From: Owenia fusiformis
Lineage: Eukaryota; Annelida; Polychaeta; Sabellida; Oweniidae
Assembly: GCA_903813345.2 (NCBI GenBank)
Contig: CAIIXF020000007.1
Coordinates: 34,442,538 to 34,506,537 of the forward strand
Length of the DNA: 64,000 nucleotides
Direction: 5' to 3'
A model generated the notes under the pieces. It saw nothing but the letters and a program-made list of their open reading frames with translations, made no database searches and had not been told where the DNA came from. Position 1 is the first letter of the stretch, and each line of letters starts with the position of its first letter. Made by a program: the position numbers and the translations under genes. This document shows positions 12,385-31,767 of the stretch, piece after piece.

Positions 12385-12846
12385 ACACGCCTAACCATCG
12401 ACAACGTGCAGTGACAAAATATACGGTTGTACACTTTAGCTGCACGTTGTCATGTTTGAAGCAAAATTGTAATGTAGGTTTTAAAAGATTTATTTCAGGA
12501 TTATAAAGTAGTATTTCAGGTTTGATTTCATGTGCATGCTCTTTGCAAGACTTTCTGATTACGTTAATAGATTCTCGAGGTAATTCCACCCACATAATTG
12601 ACCGGTTGGAAAATGAGATTCACATGGACATGGGTGGAATTACGTAGAAAAACCTCGTGCCCTGTTTACGTAATTAAGAAGTTAGAAGTCTTGTCAAGAG
12701 CATGCACATGAAATTAAACATGAAATACTTCATCACATTCCTTAGATAAAAACTTTTAAAACCTGCATCACAATTTTTTTGCTTCAAAAAGCTAAAGTGT
12801 ACACCCGTATATTTTGCCACTGAACGTTGTCGTTGGTTATGCGTGT
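12385..12846. mobile_element. Fold-back element family B, copy 1
   Basis: The ends share acacgc..aacca.cgacaacgt..cagtg.caaaatatacgg in inverted order, giving a hairpin of about 460 bp just downstream of the stop codon of the Shisa-like gene. A partial copy with the same core (gcatgctcttggcaagactt, tgggtggaatta) is at 51331-51604. Confidence 0.7.
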
Positions 12847-15299
12847 TTTAGAGTTTTTTCTTCGTGGACATCCATATTTCGTCCGGCAATATCATTACCA
12901 TTTACATATTTGGAACCAACCATTCAAGAAAGGTGTTTCGGCTTGAATAGTGCATTCATTATAATGATAAAATATACATACTTGTACGGGTATATTCTCA
13001 ACGAGTAGCGTTGGACAGAGACATTTTTATATAGAGATAAATCGAAAGTAATCTAGGAAGACCAGAACATATTCTTCTTTTTGTTTCAGGAAAACAACTC
13101 CCATTAATTTCAACGCATACTGCATGTGTACACTTTGGCTGTGTCTTTTGTCAATGGTATCATCATCCTAAAACTACTGGATACTGCTGAACAATTATTC
13201 TTTTGCCAGAAACGACGATTGCTATGTTTAGAAAGATTTAACAAATTTCAAAAATCTATTTCTAAAGGCGTGACTCTCTGATTGCTTTGTATCAGTTTTA
13301 TATACCAAGGGTTTAAATCAAATGCTGTTTATCTTGTGACAAAATAGATGTTGGAATGATAGCAGAGATATTTACAAATGAATTACGCTTCAACGAGAAG
13401 GATTTTGAAATTACATATTTTGTGTTGTATTGTATTGTAGCGTATTAAATTTAGTTCCATTGTATTATTTTGTATTGTATTGTATATTATTGTATTTATT
13501 GTACTGTAATTTGTATTCTTTATTACCACATGTTCAGCTTACATGTGAGTAAATTACATTTTGCATTATTTTACTTAATGCCAGAACCATTATCATTATA
13601 TAAGAATAGCTGAGTACATTATCATCTTTCAAGAGATTTCGGCACATAAGAGTTGCAGTATCGGAAAAAAGTTCCAATGTTCCAATGTCCCCTGATATAT
13701 TAATGAAGAATATAGAGGTATTTGTTATAATAGAATTCCCACCGGATAAGTAGTTTTGAAGAATCCATTTAGTCATAAAACTTCTATGGATTTTTTCACC
13801 ATTTTAATATCAGATTTCGTAGGATGACATCCGGTGTTTAACACATTTCTTGCTTTGTCTAATACATTATACCTTGTTAAGGTATTCTAAATCGTGTAAA
13901 TAGGTGCAACATCTATATTATTCAGGGGCGGATCTGGGAACCAACAAGGGGAGGCCCAAATTTCAGGTCAGAGAAAAAAACTTCCGGAAAAAATGTTTGG
14001 GCCCCTAAAACCCAAAAGTGGGCCCACATTTTGAAATGTTGAGGCCCATTTTCTTCAAAATTTGGACTGAAATTAAAAATAAGGCCCAGTATTGACCAAA
14101 AAGGCCCACTTTTTGGGACCTTGAGGCCTTTTTTGGCCCAACATTTGTTTTGGGCCCAATTTTTTTGAGCCCACCCAAGGGGGGGAGCAGCCCCCCAGAT
14201 CCGCCAGTGTTATTGGGTTCCTGTCCAATCGCTCGAAATGTGTGGATTTGCTTGTAAATTACTAAATAGGAAGTGCAATGAGCATTGTATAAAAACAACC
14301 AATCCAGAGGTTCAATTTGAAAATGTTGTCTGAAAGAAATAAGTTTTGTTCATCCACTTTAGTTTAATATGGGAATATATGAATAAAGTTGAAAGCCCAA
14401 TCCAGATCTGTACTTTTTGTTTGTTTCATTCTTTATCAATGACATAAATATATATGGATCGCTTCTTGTATTAACAAATTATCTTTTTGCCTGTCGTATC
14501 TCTTACCCAGAGATAAGTTAATCTGAAGTAGTAAGTGTGTAAATTACATAGTAATTACTTTTTGTTGTAATAGAATTACAAAGTTCAATTATAGAAACAC
14601 AGCGAACATTTAATGTAAACAACGCACAAGCATACACGTAATCACATTTCACCGGGCATTTCAAGTAATCTCAGGAAAGCATTTAAAAACGATGAAACGC
14701 ATTTTGGATTATCAAGTCCTGTAAGTTCTCCAAATTAAACAAAGCAACACAGAACGTCCACGTGAAGCCCTGCTAAATAAGGTATGTTTTATAACTGATT
14801 CGTACTTTTTATTAATCTTATCTAATGCAAACAGTGGAATACTTTTTAAGAATCGCAGTGTCTAATATGTGCGTTTACGTGAATTTCAGAAAAGAAGGAT
14901 ACGTCGAGCACAATAACAGCATTATAACAACATGCCGAGAAAGACATCTTATCAAATAGGTGAGATACAGTACAAACGATCAGAAACAAAGAATATATTG
15001 AAAATCAAATTTTGCTTCAGGTTTGACCCCAGGAGAGTCTATGAGAATGTAAAAACATGCCTTCTATACAAATGGTGTTTGCTTTTCGTGGTTCGTATGT
15101 GCATTACTTGTTCCTATCCATTGCCTAGGCATGTTCAAATTCAAAATGGTTAAACTACATCAATTCGAATAAAGACTATAGTGATATATTCCTTTGAAAG
15201 GCAATTATTCAAATTAAGATTATTCAAGATTATTACTGAATCATGCAGTTATAAAGGTTGAACTAAAAAAACTTGTTTTAGTTTATTCTCACACTTATC
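12847..15299. other. Intergenic with low-complexity DNA and one repeat
   Basis: Contains ATTGT-rich low complexity (13425-13515) and a G-rich inverted-end repeat (13925-14210). AATAAA at 14382 might end a long 3' UTR. A possible 5' untranslated exon of the next gene lies at about 14891-14960, with AG before it and GTGAGA after it. No coding exon is convincing. Confidence 0.45.
13925..14210. repeat. 'gggcccaaa' interspersed repeat, copy 1
   Basis: Starts ggcggatctggg and ends inverted (cccagatccgcc), with repeated ggcccA/T blocks between. A related copy is at 29625-29840 in a GH9 intron, and a weaker one at 17757-17960. Confidence 0.6.
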
Positions 15300-17390
15300 A
15301 TGTCATGCTCTGTATTTAAAGTGCTATTGGTGTGCCTCTTTGGTGTGTCGATGTCCATTGAAGATGAACTTACCACAATTTATCAACCAACTACAACTCC
15401 TCGATCAACCACAACTCCTCGATCAACCACATCTCCCGGAAGAACATCACCCCCGCCACCAAGCATGGCTCCTATTAATCGTACGTTTTAACAATAATCA
15501 TACCCTCCCAAGACACCATTTTGTTTATTGTATTTTTGCTGATACATGAGAGAACTAATCTTACTACTTTTTAAAATATTACCAAGTATGTAACCCTAAA
15601 GATGAATAATCACCATCCCAAAATGTCGCTGGGGTAGGATTTTTTTCAGTCATTATTATCTTTGATCAGTATAGTCTAGAACTATATATCAATATGAATA
15701 TAACCTTTTGCAATAAATGTTGACGATTGAGGTGTCTTTATATAGTGGGTGGCAGCAATCTTGAAATGACTGGATTGACTTTACTCATGAAAGGAGTGGA
15801 TTTCCACGAAGACCTTAACAATCGATCCTCAACAATGTTTTATGAATTATCATGGGATGTACAGCGGTTTTTACTGAGGTGGGATGTAAGTATATACTTT
15901 TGTTCAACCATCATTGTATTCGAGGAGGTCTTCAACATATATCTCGCTTTACAAGATCTCGATTTCCTTTACTCTCGGAAAATTATATGTAACTGACCCA
16001 GGAGTATCTCCATTTAGAATGTAAGTAAAATCAGAATAATGCATTTTCATTTAATTAGATTAACGTGTTCCCTCTGTGAGGGTGTTCAAAAATTGGACCG
16101 CAAGAAAGTCACTTAATTTGACACTGCTAAACGTTGGGACTTCATATTTGGCACATGTATGTGATTTGATTCAATGTATCTGATACATCTGAAAGTTTCA
16201 GTTTGATCAGGCACGGAGTTTTGGAATTTATTTTAGTTTATATCATGACATGCTCCAGTTGGAGATATTGCTTCTGCAGAACTCTTCTTGAGAAATGATC
16301 AATCACATGACTGCACTATTCCATTGTTATCTGCCTAATTCTTGTTATCCCCATCCTCAGATCAACAATAGTTCTTGGGTAATGTAATCCTGGTGGACTA
16401 TTATCTTTCAGAAAACCACATATGAAAATCTTTCCACGACCATTACTGGCACAGAAAGATCTCCTTTCGGTTCAATTTTTAACACTCTGTTCATGTGTGC
16501 TATTTTTTTCAGCACTATAATGGCGGTTTGGAGAATTTGGATAACCTTCCACTACTTCGTTGTAACGTTACAAGATTCGCGTGAGTGCAGTATTGTTTTA
16601 CATAGACATAGCTGATAAGATTATTGTTGCTTTTGTAATCGAACCAATTGTAACATGAGTATTTAAGAGAGAATCTGATCTAGCGAGCAGCCCCGGGAGC
16701 AGCCTAATAAAAAATGTCTCAATTTTAGAATATTTCTGGCTTATGTCATTCCTTTTCATGACAATTTTCTAAAAATCCCTAAAGTGGACACTTTATTTCA
16801 GGAAGACTAAAGATTTTTACAATAATGTATCATATTTCTATAAGAATGGTTAACATTCTTACCATTTGGGAGAATTTAAACATTTTCACCCATTTTTGCA
16901 TTTGAATCCATTATAACTTCACCAATTTATAACATATCGTGAATCTTTGGGAGATATTGTATTTGAGATTGTAAGGAATAGATGTGTAGGTCAAATGTAC
17001 ACGTTGCTTGTAATTTTTCCACCCCCATAAATCTGATTCGACTGTATTTCATTGTCGACTATAAGTTCCTTAGGAGCTTGCTTCTTTTAACATGTGTGTG
17101 AAAAGTATTTTGAATTGAAACTATACAATTTTTGCAATTAGGAAAGGGAGCATAATAGCTGAATTTGATCTGGCATTTGACGTACACTATTATCTCGGCA
17201 TGCCAGAATATGAAACTGAAACCATCAGAGCACGTGTAAACAACGCTATTCAATCAATGGCGGATAAAAACGTAACAACATATGCGTTCAGCAATGGTAC
17301 GATGAGGAATCTCACGGTTGACAGAGTTTACCTTCGAGATGTGACAGCTCGACAGATCAATGAAGGTAACTTTGAACCTTTAAATACACT

Positions 17391-17466
<76 letters not shown>

Positions 17467-19470
17467 TTTCCCCTTTTCTTCAAGATGCACCTAGTTAATA
17501 TTTCGTCTTTATTAAGAATGAATGTATCAATTGTTGTAGCCAGTGCGTGTACAGGTAACATCCTCCGATGTGAATATGGACACAGATGCTATTACTACAA
17601 TGGTGAATATGGATGTTACAGTATGTGTCAACGTATCCCTTTTGGCACATGGAGTCCTGAAGATCATGATAGGTGCTATGGCGGAACGTGTTCTTTAAGC
17701 GGGGACTATGGTGCCTCTCTGACTACTGTTTGCACGTATGTTTTACTCTGACTTTTAATAGGCGGGCGTAAAAACTAGGGCCTAACAATTTTTGGGACTC
17801 AAAATCTGCTTCTTCCCAAATACATTCGCAATTTAGACTACACACCGGCATTGCCCTTTTTGAATTTTGGATCTATTTTGGAAAAAAGGCCTAACATTTC
17901 AGAATTGTGGTCCAAAATTTTATTGGCGCCCATCCTCTTGATTTTTAGGACAGACCCTGGATATTACCAACAAAAGTTGATTTAGTTGGCCATGTTTGTC
18001 TGTTTTGCCAAACTGAACCATTTTACAATTCACCGCCATCAAATATGCCTGCTAATCTAATCAAGATTTGTTTAAAACAGAATTATACGTCATAGGAATG
18101 TAAAGAAAATCTTTAAATAAGCTCATGTAATGAGATACCGATCATGATCAACCGTGTGTGTCCATAAAGCATGATCAACATTGTGTGACCATAAACCATG
18201 ATCAACATTGTGTGTCCATCGACCATGATCAACATTGTGTGTCCATCAACCATTACCTTTTCCAGGTGCAATGATGACTTTGTCCAACTAGGAGATGGAT
18301 GTACCTCAGTCGCTCTTATTGCAGGATGTTTAGGTGGCATAGTGCTCATATTAATTATCATTCTCATTGTGTACGCTGTCAGAAAAGGGTCGTTAAAATC
18401 AGTTGGCGATCAGGAACCCAGGCCAGACACGTAAGTGTAATTAAGCACCGAGTAAGAAGTATCACATGCTTTGGTGAGACATATCTTTCTATGCATGACA
18501 TCCTGTAAAATTACCGTAATCCTCTATGATTGAGTTAAAACGACCCACGATTTTAAGTTTTGCTAAAGTTTGCTAATTGGACCCTGAGCGCATAAATTGA
18601 TGATGTAACGTAGAGGTTATACCGTTTACGTACATGTATACCTAACTTCATGAACTTCATACTATCATATATTTGTGAAGCCTCTCTGTTGACCATACAT
18701 GCATTTTCCTAATAGGTACTCCAAGGAACAAGAGGCCTTCAACATGGAGCAGGTTACACGTCGCCAATTATTACGTCACTTATCAGTAAGTTTACTGAAT
18801 TCTGAAAAACTTGTCTTTTATATTTGTTTTTCTCAAAATTTCTTTCAAAACTCATCCAAAACAACATAAGATAGTTACATCGTGGTTAAATTTATGTACC
18901 GAATGTTCATTAAGATTATTCGAAGGGCCTGATCATCATTTTTCTAAATTTTTATTTCAGGTTAGACAGCATTTAGATGATTATCAATTAATTTGCTACA
19001 AAACGTTTACAGATTTCTATGGGCAATGCAGATCGTACGGATGATAACCTCCAAGATGAGAGTAACAAGGATAACAAAGAGGATGGAAGAAAAAGTAAGA
19101 AGTACAATCTGAGTGACAGTCTGAAACTTAGACTGGAGAAAGAACTATTACCGCCTAAGGATGACGTCGATATGAGTAAAGATGTGAGTTGAAAAACAAT
19201 TTAATTTATTGAATAATGAATAACGAACTTTGTTGTTTCCAATGGCGCACAGTCCATTGATTTATTATGATTCAATATTTAAAAAAAACTAATTCCATGT
19301 TATCATTATCATCATATGGTATCGAATAATTAAGTTAACGAAAACACAATGTGAATCGATAATAATAGAATATTAGCAATGTAACGCAATGTCGTCATTA
19401 TTTGCAGGAGGCAAAAAGGCCAAAATCACGGTTATCCACCAAAAAGGATGTTAACAAGGGAAATATTTGA
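15300..19470 (+). CDS. SEA-domain, EGF-like transmembrane protein (mucin-type)
   Basis: Nine coding exons: 15300-15480, 15746-15885, 16513-16580, 17142-17365, 17540-17735, 18266-18430, 18716-18785, 19013-19183 and 19408-19470; phases join to 425 residues. Order: signal peptide (1-20), Thr/Pro-rich mucin-like stretch with TTTPRS repeats (about 25-58), SEA domain (about 62-205), Cys-rich EGF-like module (about 206-282), transmembrane helix (285-308) and a charged cytoplasmic tail. The SEA domain contains KGSIIA (131-136), which matches the Gly|Ser autoproteolysis site of cleavable SEA domains. A cell-surface adhesion or sensing role is inferred from the family. An upstream untranslated exon is likely because AG precedes 15276. 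The acceptor for exon 8 is taken at 19012; an alternative at 18960 would give a short truncated tail. Confidence 0.85.
17394..17462. repeat. (CT)n microsatellite
   Basis: About 33 CT dinucleotides, starting 28 bases after the donor of SEA-gene exon 4, inside a 174-base intron. Length polymorphism here would change the size of a very short intron by a large fraction. Confidence 0.95.
18140..18252. repeat. Minisatellite, about 27-bp unit, next to a splice acceptor
   Basis: About four copies of catgatcaacattgtgtgtc plus catc/ccata. The array ends about 14 bases before the AG of SEA-gene exon 6. Confidence 0.8.
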
Positions 19471-21217
19471 TGACGAAAAACAATACACACTGAAAAGAAC
19501 ACTAAATGCCTAAAGCAACACTTCACAACATTGAGTCCATTTGATAGAAATTATAATTGTAGCGTTCTTCGAAATGGTTACTTATTTAATTTCCACAAAA
19601 TTAGATGACAACCCAGCGCTAGCGTTATTGAATACAGGATCCATCTATAGTTCATAAGATAAGGATATAGAAGAATATTAAAACCATTAACAAAACGATT
19701 TTTACAATACCCATGTCTATGCTGAGGAAAATACACGCCATTTTCATGTTCTCGCTTAGACCAAAAAGGAAAAGTAAGTTTAAGGACCCATCGGAAGACT
19801 GGTAGAAATCTGGGAGGGAGCAATCAAAACCTTTACAATGTGTTTGTGTTCTTGTCAAGCTGCCACAGCAATGTTTCAGTATTTGTACCAACTATTCAAA
19901 ATATGCCATGTAAAATGTAAATATTCATGAATGTAATTAATCAATTTAATTGAATAACTGTACCCTTGTAAATCAAAATATTTATTGTTATAATTCTTTT
20001 GTTAGTCATGTTTAAAATGGAACATTTTGACACATTACTTCATTTAAAGTGTGTTTTAAAATCTATGATTGGTTCTATTCACAAACTACAAGAATACATA
20101 TTTGCGTAAATAGATAAATAATTAAGTTTTTGTAAATTATGAACCTTGATATGGGGATATCTGAATAAAGATATAAATCTCATAACAATCGATAGTCTTT
20201 TATATAACTTTTCACCGGTACAGTCAAAGACTAATCTCGTTTTTATCACACTATATTTTTGCATAATTTCGATCTTGTAAAAGAGCCGGGAATGAGTATG
20301 TCCAAATTAAATAATGATTCACGTTTGGATCGTTACAGAATATGATATCCTGTAAATTGGTTTTTGGCGGATAGGGCGAATTTTGAAATCTTGGCTGCTA
20401 TTTAATTTGGCGGATTGACCATCATCAATTGTATTACCCTCTGCACAGCTCGCCACCGGTAACGCAATTTAGCTCACCTGATATAAGTTTGTTTTATCTT
20501 AACCAACGGGGACTCTGTAGATCTTAGGAAATACTTTCGAATTGACATTTTATCAATGTTTCAATCATGATTTTCACCGAGAATCCCCGGGAATTTCATT
20601 TTTAAAATGTTGGCGTTTTAAGCGTTGACTTCGTCACCAACTATGGTTTACCAACCACTGCTGACGAGTCCGATACTCAGGGCTTGTATTACATAAATCT
20701 CTAGAAGATCGAAGTAAACATATGTTAAAAGAATTAAATAAATAAAACATAACAAATTTATTGTATTGCTTCGTATTTACACAGCACCAGTTGCTATTCT
20801 GTTCATTCCATATTCATATATTTATCAAATTGCTGCAAGCAAAAAGCAATTAATTAAATGATAAGAAATTGTTTTCCTCTGGCGGGTTTTCATAAAGTTA
20901 GGTTTACAAGGGTGGTGTAAATCATACACTGGCTACAAACAAAAGTCTCAAGAGAAAAATCTATTTCATTGCTGTGTACACGACAGACTAGACACGATTA
21001 AACTAACGAAGAAACTAAATCAGTACTAGTCGAATGTGAGATTCATCTAATGACTACATGAGTAGTAGACAATAGTTTTATTATAATGAAAATAATATTA
21101 GACACTTAGTCGTCTGGCAAAACTAACGGACATTGATCGAGCTTACTAAATATACATATCGGAACAAAACATTGGGATCTCGTCCGTGGAAACATTCCTG
21201 GATTTAATGTTAACAAG
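19471..21217. other. 3' region of the SEA gene and upstream of the GPCR
   Basis: AATAAA at 20164 could be the polyadenylation signal of the SEA gene, about 0.7 kb past its stop. The remainder is AT-rich with no recognised coding exon or repeat. Confidence 0.4.
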
Positions 21218-22376
21218 ATGCCCGTGGAAGATAGTAACTTTACAAGCACTGAGACAAATGGTACCATAATAACGATGCCACCCGCCATGCAATATGTCGC
21301 CGTTACCATACTAGTAATTTTAATGATATTGGGAGGTAAGTCACTTTTCCTGAATAAACAAGATTTGTATATGCCTTATCGCTAGTTTAATTACAGTTAA
21401 CTTTATACAGTAACAGTAAACTTTATGCATTGAAATATTTTGAACAATAAATGTTGTTGTTTCAGGGATAGGGAATCTATTGACGGTGTTGGTGATAACA
21501 TTGAATAGATCCTTCCGCAAGCAGATGGTGTACGTCTTGATAGGAACACAAAGTTTCAGCGATCTGATCCTCATACTCCTGATCATCCCAATCAAAGTAC
21601 ATACGATCCTCATGTTGGACAATCCAGGTTGGTTCGTGTGTGGAATGGAGCACTTTGGCACAAACTGGTTCATCAACACCTCGTCCCTCTGTATCCTCTT
21701 CACAGCTGTCTTCCGATACATCCAAGTTGTACATCCCATAAAGTTCTTACGGATTAATAACTTCAAGTTTCATTGCGCTGTCTTAGTTTATATATGGGTC
21801 GGACCTTTTGTTGTCCAGTTGCCACCCTTTCTTGTTGGTGATACTCAAATAGTGGTTTTCGTACATCTTGCACTAAAGTGTGAGATCGCAAATCAAACGA
21901 TCAATATAATCGTGAGTAACATTAAACTTTTTATTTTCCAAATACCCGATATCGTCGTCACGCTGTTTTGTTATGTGGCAATACTTATCAAGGTGAAAAA
22001 ATCGCAGAAGAAGGTTCAAGGTAAAATTAAATCAAATGATAAACAAACCAAAAATGACGGCGTTTTAACAAAAACAACGTTTGCTATATTTGCCGTATTT
22101 ATGATGAATTACATCATTCCGGCTATTGTATTACGAATAGTCGGGAAGACGGATGATACCATGTTCATGATTGTGACTATGTATATGGGAATAGCAGTAC
22201 GACTACCACCATTAATAAACGTGTTGATATACATGGGACTGAACCGAAACATGAGGGACGCCTATAAAAATGTTATGTGTTTTAGAAAGTTTGTCGTAAT
22301 AACAGACACTGGTGCTGATGCTTCAAAAAGGGAACAGTCGATTGTAACGAATATTGTTGCTGCAAACCACGTCTAA
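21218..22376 (+). CDS. Class A (rhodopsin-like) G-protein-coupled receptor, melatonin-receptor-like helix 7
   Basis: Two exons, 21218-21335 and 21466-22376, join in phase within TM1 to give 342 residues. The N-terminus has two N-glycosylation sites (NFT, NGT). TM1 has the GN motif (GIGNLLTV) and TM2 a D in SFSDLI. Cysteines at the top of TM3 (WFVCGM) and in loop 2 (LKCEI) can form the usual disulphide. DRY is replaced by FRY (AVFRYIQVVHP). TM6 lacks the CWxP tryptophan. NPxxY is NVLIY followed by MGLNRNMRDAY, close to the NAIIY-LLNQNFR layout of melatonin receptors. Ligand is unknown; an orphan invertebrate receptor is also possible. The intron in TM1 rules out a retrocopy. Confidence 0.85.
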
Positions 22377-23968
22377 CACTCTGTCGTAATCGAGATATGT
22401 TTTCGATGCAGTCATACAAGCACGCATACAGGGTCATGAACACACGTATTCAAGTTGTGCAAAAAGCATGATATTTTGTCAAAGCACTAAGTTTAAGTAT
22501 TTGCACAAACGCATCCATCAATCAACCCATCAAACAGATCGCAGTATTTCTTTGTGATTGGTGCATCTCAGCAATATAATTGAGTTTTCGATATCTCGAT
22601 ATTTTCCCCTTCCAAGAGACGAACGAATTCATCGAATGTTGACTGATTCGACATTATTGTCTCACTTTGGGAGTGTTTGATATTGTTATAAAACTACTTT
22701 TTAGAAAATCATGGCAGTTGCCATTGCGAGTTTAATATCCCAAATGATGTCACTGCATCCCTATTACATCATTGCAAGTATATTGGAAAATCAACCACTG
22801 TATTATAAAATGCTTAGATTGTTCTTAAAGGGATGTGTACATTGGCAAGCGAAATGCTTGAAATGGGGGGGGGGGGGCGGGTGAAAAGGCCGAAATGCTT
22901 GAAATGGTTGAAATGAAAGAGAAATCGATTGAAACAATTGAAATGCTTGAAACGTAGGAAATGATGCAAGCATTGAAACAATTGAACTGATTGAAACGAT
23001 TGAAACAATTGAAACGCTTGAAAATTTATTTATAGTGTATACAGGGCTTAAACATCATGAATTATCATATGCATTTTATCTTTATTTATCTTCTTCTAAA
23101 TATGATACTCTGGTACATGGTGAGCCAAAAAAGGTAACCCAAGCAGATATTAATAACTCGGTCATTCAGAGTGGGTTTAATGTCATATTTAGCACAATTA
23201 AACCTTGTTCAATTTTCTTTCATTCTAGTAAGTTTTATAGGTCTGTTTAAAATGGACAAAATATTGTGGTCATTTTACAAAGCATGCTCAAAATGCCAGT
23301 CTCATCTCTGGAGGCAATTTGATCGCATCAGGTGATGTTGTTCTGAATACACACTCACAGATATCTTGTTTAATGGCTCTCATTTTCCTTCTAACCTGTT
23401 GTTTAAACTCCCTGATGATTCAAGGGCTGTTAGTGTAGACATTATCTTTGGAACAGGCCCAAAGGTAAAATTGTAGGGGTTCATAATAACAGTCATGACT
23501 ATTTGGAATAGACCAGTAAAACTGAGTAAAAAGAGAGAACATTGAACAAGGATCAATTCCTTTAACCATGAGATAAAACTCGTGCTGGATGACTGAGTTG
23601 TTAACATGAATTAGCTTTTTATACCTGTAATTGTAAAGAACGCTGGTCGAGGGAACATTTTAATGAAAGTAGGTCAATAAACATTCCAATATACATATCA
23701 AACATTAGCAGGTAGCGTGTATAATATATACAGCAACATAAAACATGGGCATAGGTTTCCTTTATAGGGATATCCCTTGCCACACCATTTCTTTTCTGGT
23801 AGCCATTGTAAGGACTGAGTGCTCTTGGAATTATGCTGGCAATTAATAGGAACACGTCAATAATAGTGTTTATCCTACTCTCCGAAGGCCTAATGGATTG
23901 CTTTAATGGACCTCATATATAGAATTAGAGAAATTCAATACCAGGAATCAGTTTTCTATATGGAGATA
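22377..23968. other. Intergenic; short tandem repeats only
   Basis: Holds a G-run at about 22866-22877 and a degenerate 10-bp array of (A)ATTGAAAC at 22890-23025. No gene is seen. Confidence 0.5.
22848..23025. repeat. Short-period repeat, ATTGAAAC-type
   Basis: Repeated gaaatgcttgaaatg and attgaaacaattgaaac, period about 10, with a poly-G run at 22866. Simple-sequence expansion. Confidence 0.8.
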
Positions 23969-24804
23969 CACTCCCCTCCAAAAGTTTCGCAACTTTAGCT
24001 CCCTCATTGAACTACGTGTTAAAGCCTCTTTATGTTTGAATTTTTATTTCCATAACCCACGAGGAAATTATTTATAATATTGATGGAAATGTAACTTGAC
24101 TTCATTTCCAATGCCTCCATTTTCTCAATTTTTCCCCCAATTACGATAGGTCGAAAATTGATGAAAAATCTGATGAATTTTTGAAAATCGACATTCTCAT
24201 GTAAACCAATGGGAAATGGTAGGTTTGTCGCAAATCATATGACAGAATATTCATCCATCTGAGTTCTTGCAAAAAATACAAGTTAGGTAGTCAATTGAAT
24301 TTACTAACTTTATCTAATAAAAAATTGATATGTTTCTTCAGGTTCAAAAGAGTTATAAGTCTTCAAAGTCAAAATTATTTTTCAAAAAAACTCCTCCCAT
24401 TGGAATAACACAGGAGACGAAAATTATTTTCAAAAATGACTTTGAAGCTCTGTAACTTTAGTATTCATAAAGTAAGCTGTACACGTAGCATACAAAAAGT
24501 TAGACAATTCAATTTTTTATATAAAAATATTTTCTGGTGAATCTTTTACCGAATAGATATCCTGAAATCATTTCCCATTGGTTTATATGGGAATGACGAA
24601 TTTCAAAAATTCATCACATTTATCATCAATTTTCAACCTATTGTGATTGAGGAAAAACATTGAAGTAGGTTGAATGATGTCAAGTCACATATCCATTAAT
24701 ATCTATATAAGTATTTTACTCGCAGATTATGTAAATAAAACAAAGCGCCTTTAACACGTAGTTCAATGAGGGAGCTAATGTTGCCAAACTTATGGAGGGG
24801 ATTG
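23969..24804. mobile_element. Fold-back MITE family A, copy 2
   Basis: Ends CACTCCCCTCCAAAAGTTTC and the inverse, flanked by TA. It has the same interior and arm order as the copy at 5911-6729, with many substitutions. It is 836 bp long. Confidence 0.8.
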
Positions 24805-24944
24805 TATATTATGCATAATTCAATGGCTACTCAAGAACTGTCACTGCCACCCGAGTTAGTGGAGTTCCTATTGTGTTATTCTTTCAAACGGCTTCGGTAA
24901 GCTCCGTTATTGTGTAATGGAACTAATATGTTGCTCAAATGTTA

Positions 24945-25100
24945 CACTACCCTCCATAAGTTTGGCAACAAGCATTGGACTGTGTGTAAAGCCTCTTTAT
25001 GATTGAATTTTTATTTTCATAACCTACAATGAATCGAAAATACTCATGATAAAGGTGAAAGTATAACTTGACTTCATTTCAAATGCCTCTAAAATTTTCT
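24945..25100. mobile_element. Fold-back MITE family A, truncated copy
   Basis: Only the left arm is present (CACTACCCTCCATAAGTTTG..taaagcctctttatg..), flanked by TA at 24943. The right arm is missing. Confidence 0.65.
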
Positions 25101-25571
25101 CTCAATAGATTAAACTGTTGTGGGCCAAAAACGCAACGAAACACCCATTTTGACCCATTTCCCACCTCATATATTACCCGTGAGTTGATGTTATCTACGA
25201 GAACGACAAAGCTGCTGCCCATCAGATAATAGATAACTACTTGTTAGATAAAGATAATGTAATAACATTCACGATAACAACAGTTATCGTAATATTTTGG
25301 TTGCCAAGGTTGAGGCCAATTGCAAGAGACAGCAAGAGATAGGAAGCAAAGTATGAAACCTTATCCTTGATAAAACGTACTTTTATCCGCCATCTTGAAA
25401 TATTTTGTAACAATTTTATAACGACAACAGTTCCTGTAAAAGTTACATCGCAACGGTTACCAAACTGTGAAAACAGATAAGCTCACAAAACAGATAAAGA
25501 GTACTATAAATTCAACTTCGAAATTTCTCCTTTTATCAGTTTACACTGAGTATTGTACAGATCGCTCATTC

Positions 25572-31667
<6,096 letters not shown>

Positions 31668-31761
31668 GAAAATATGCGAGGAGCATCTCAACAACGCGGC
31701 AGTTTAAAATAGCATCATATAATTTATGTCATTGTTATTGTGTGTCCATGTGAGTGATTAG

Positions 31762-31767
31762 AATAAA
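31762..31767 (+). terminator. Polyadenylation signal AATAAA for the GH9 gene
   Basis: Canonical hexamer 95 bases after the GH9 stop codon. Confidence 0.55.

Noticed and set aside
14932-15153. 73-residue frame starting MPRKTSYQIGE
   Set aside because: A donor-like GTGAGA interrupts it at 14961 and no domain is seen; more likely an upstream short frame in a 5' untranslated exon of the SEA gene.
17328-17561. Minus-strand frame with an RE dipeptide run
   Set aside because: It is the antisense of the (CT)n microsatellite and flanking intron and exon.
21341-21766. 141-residue minus-strand frame
   Set aside because: Antisense of the GPCR coding exon.
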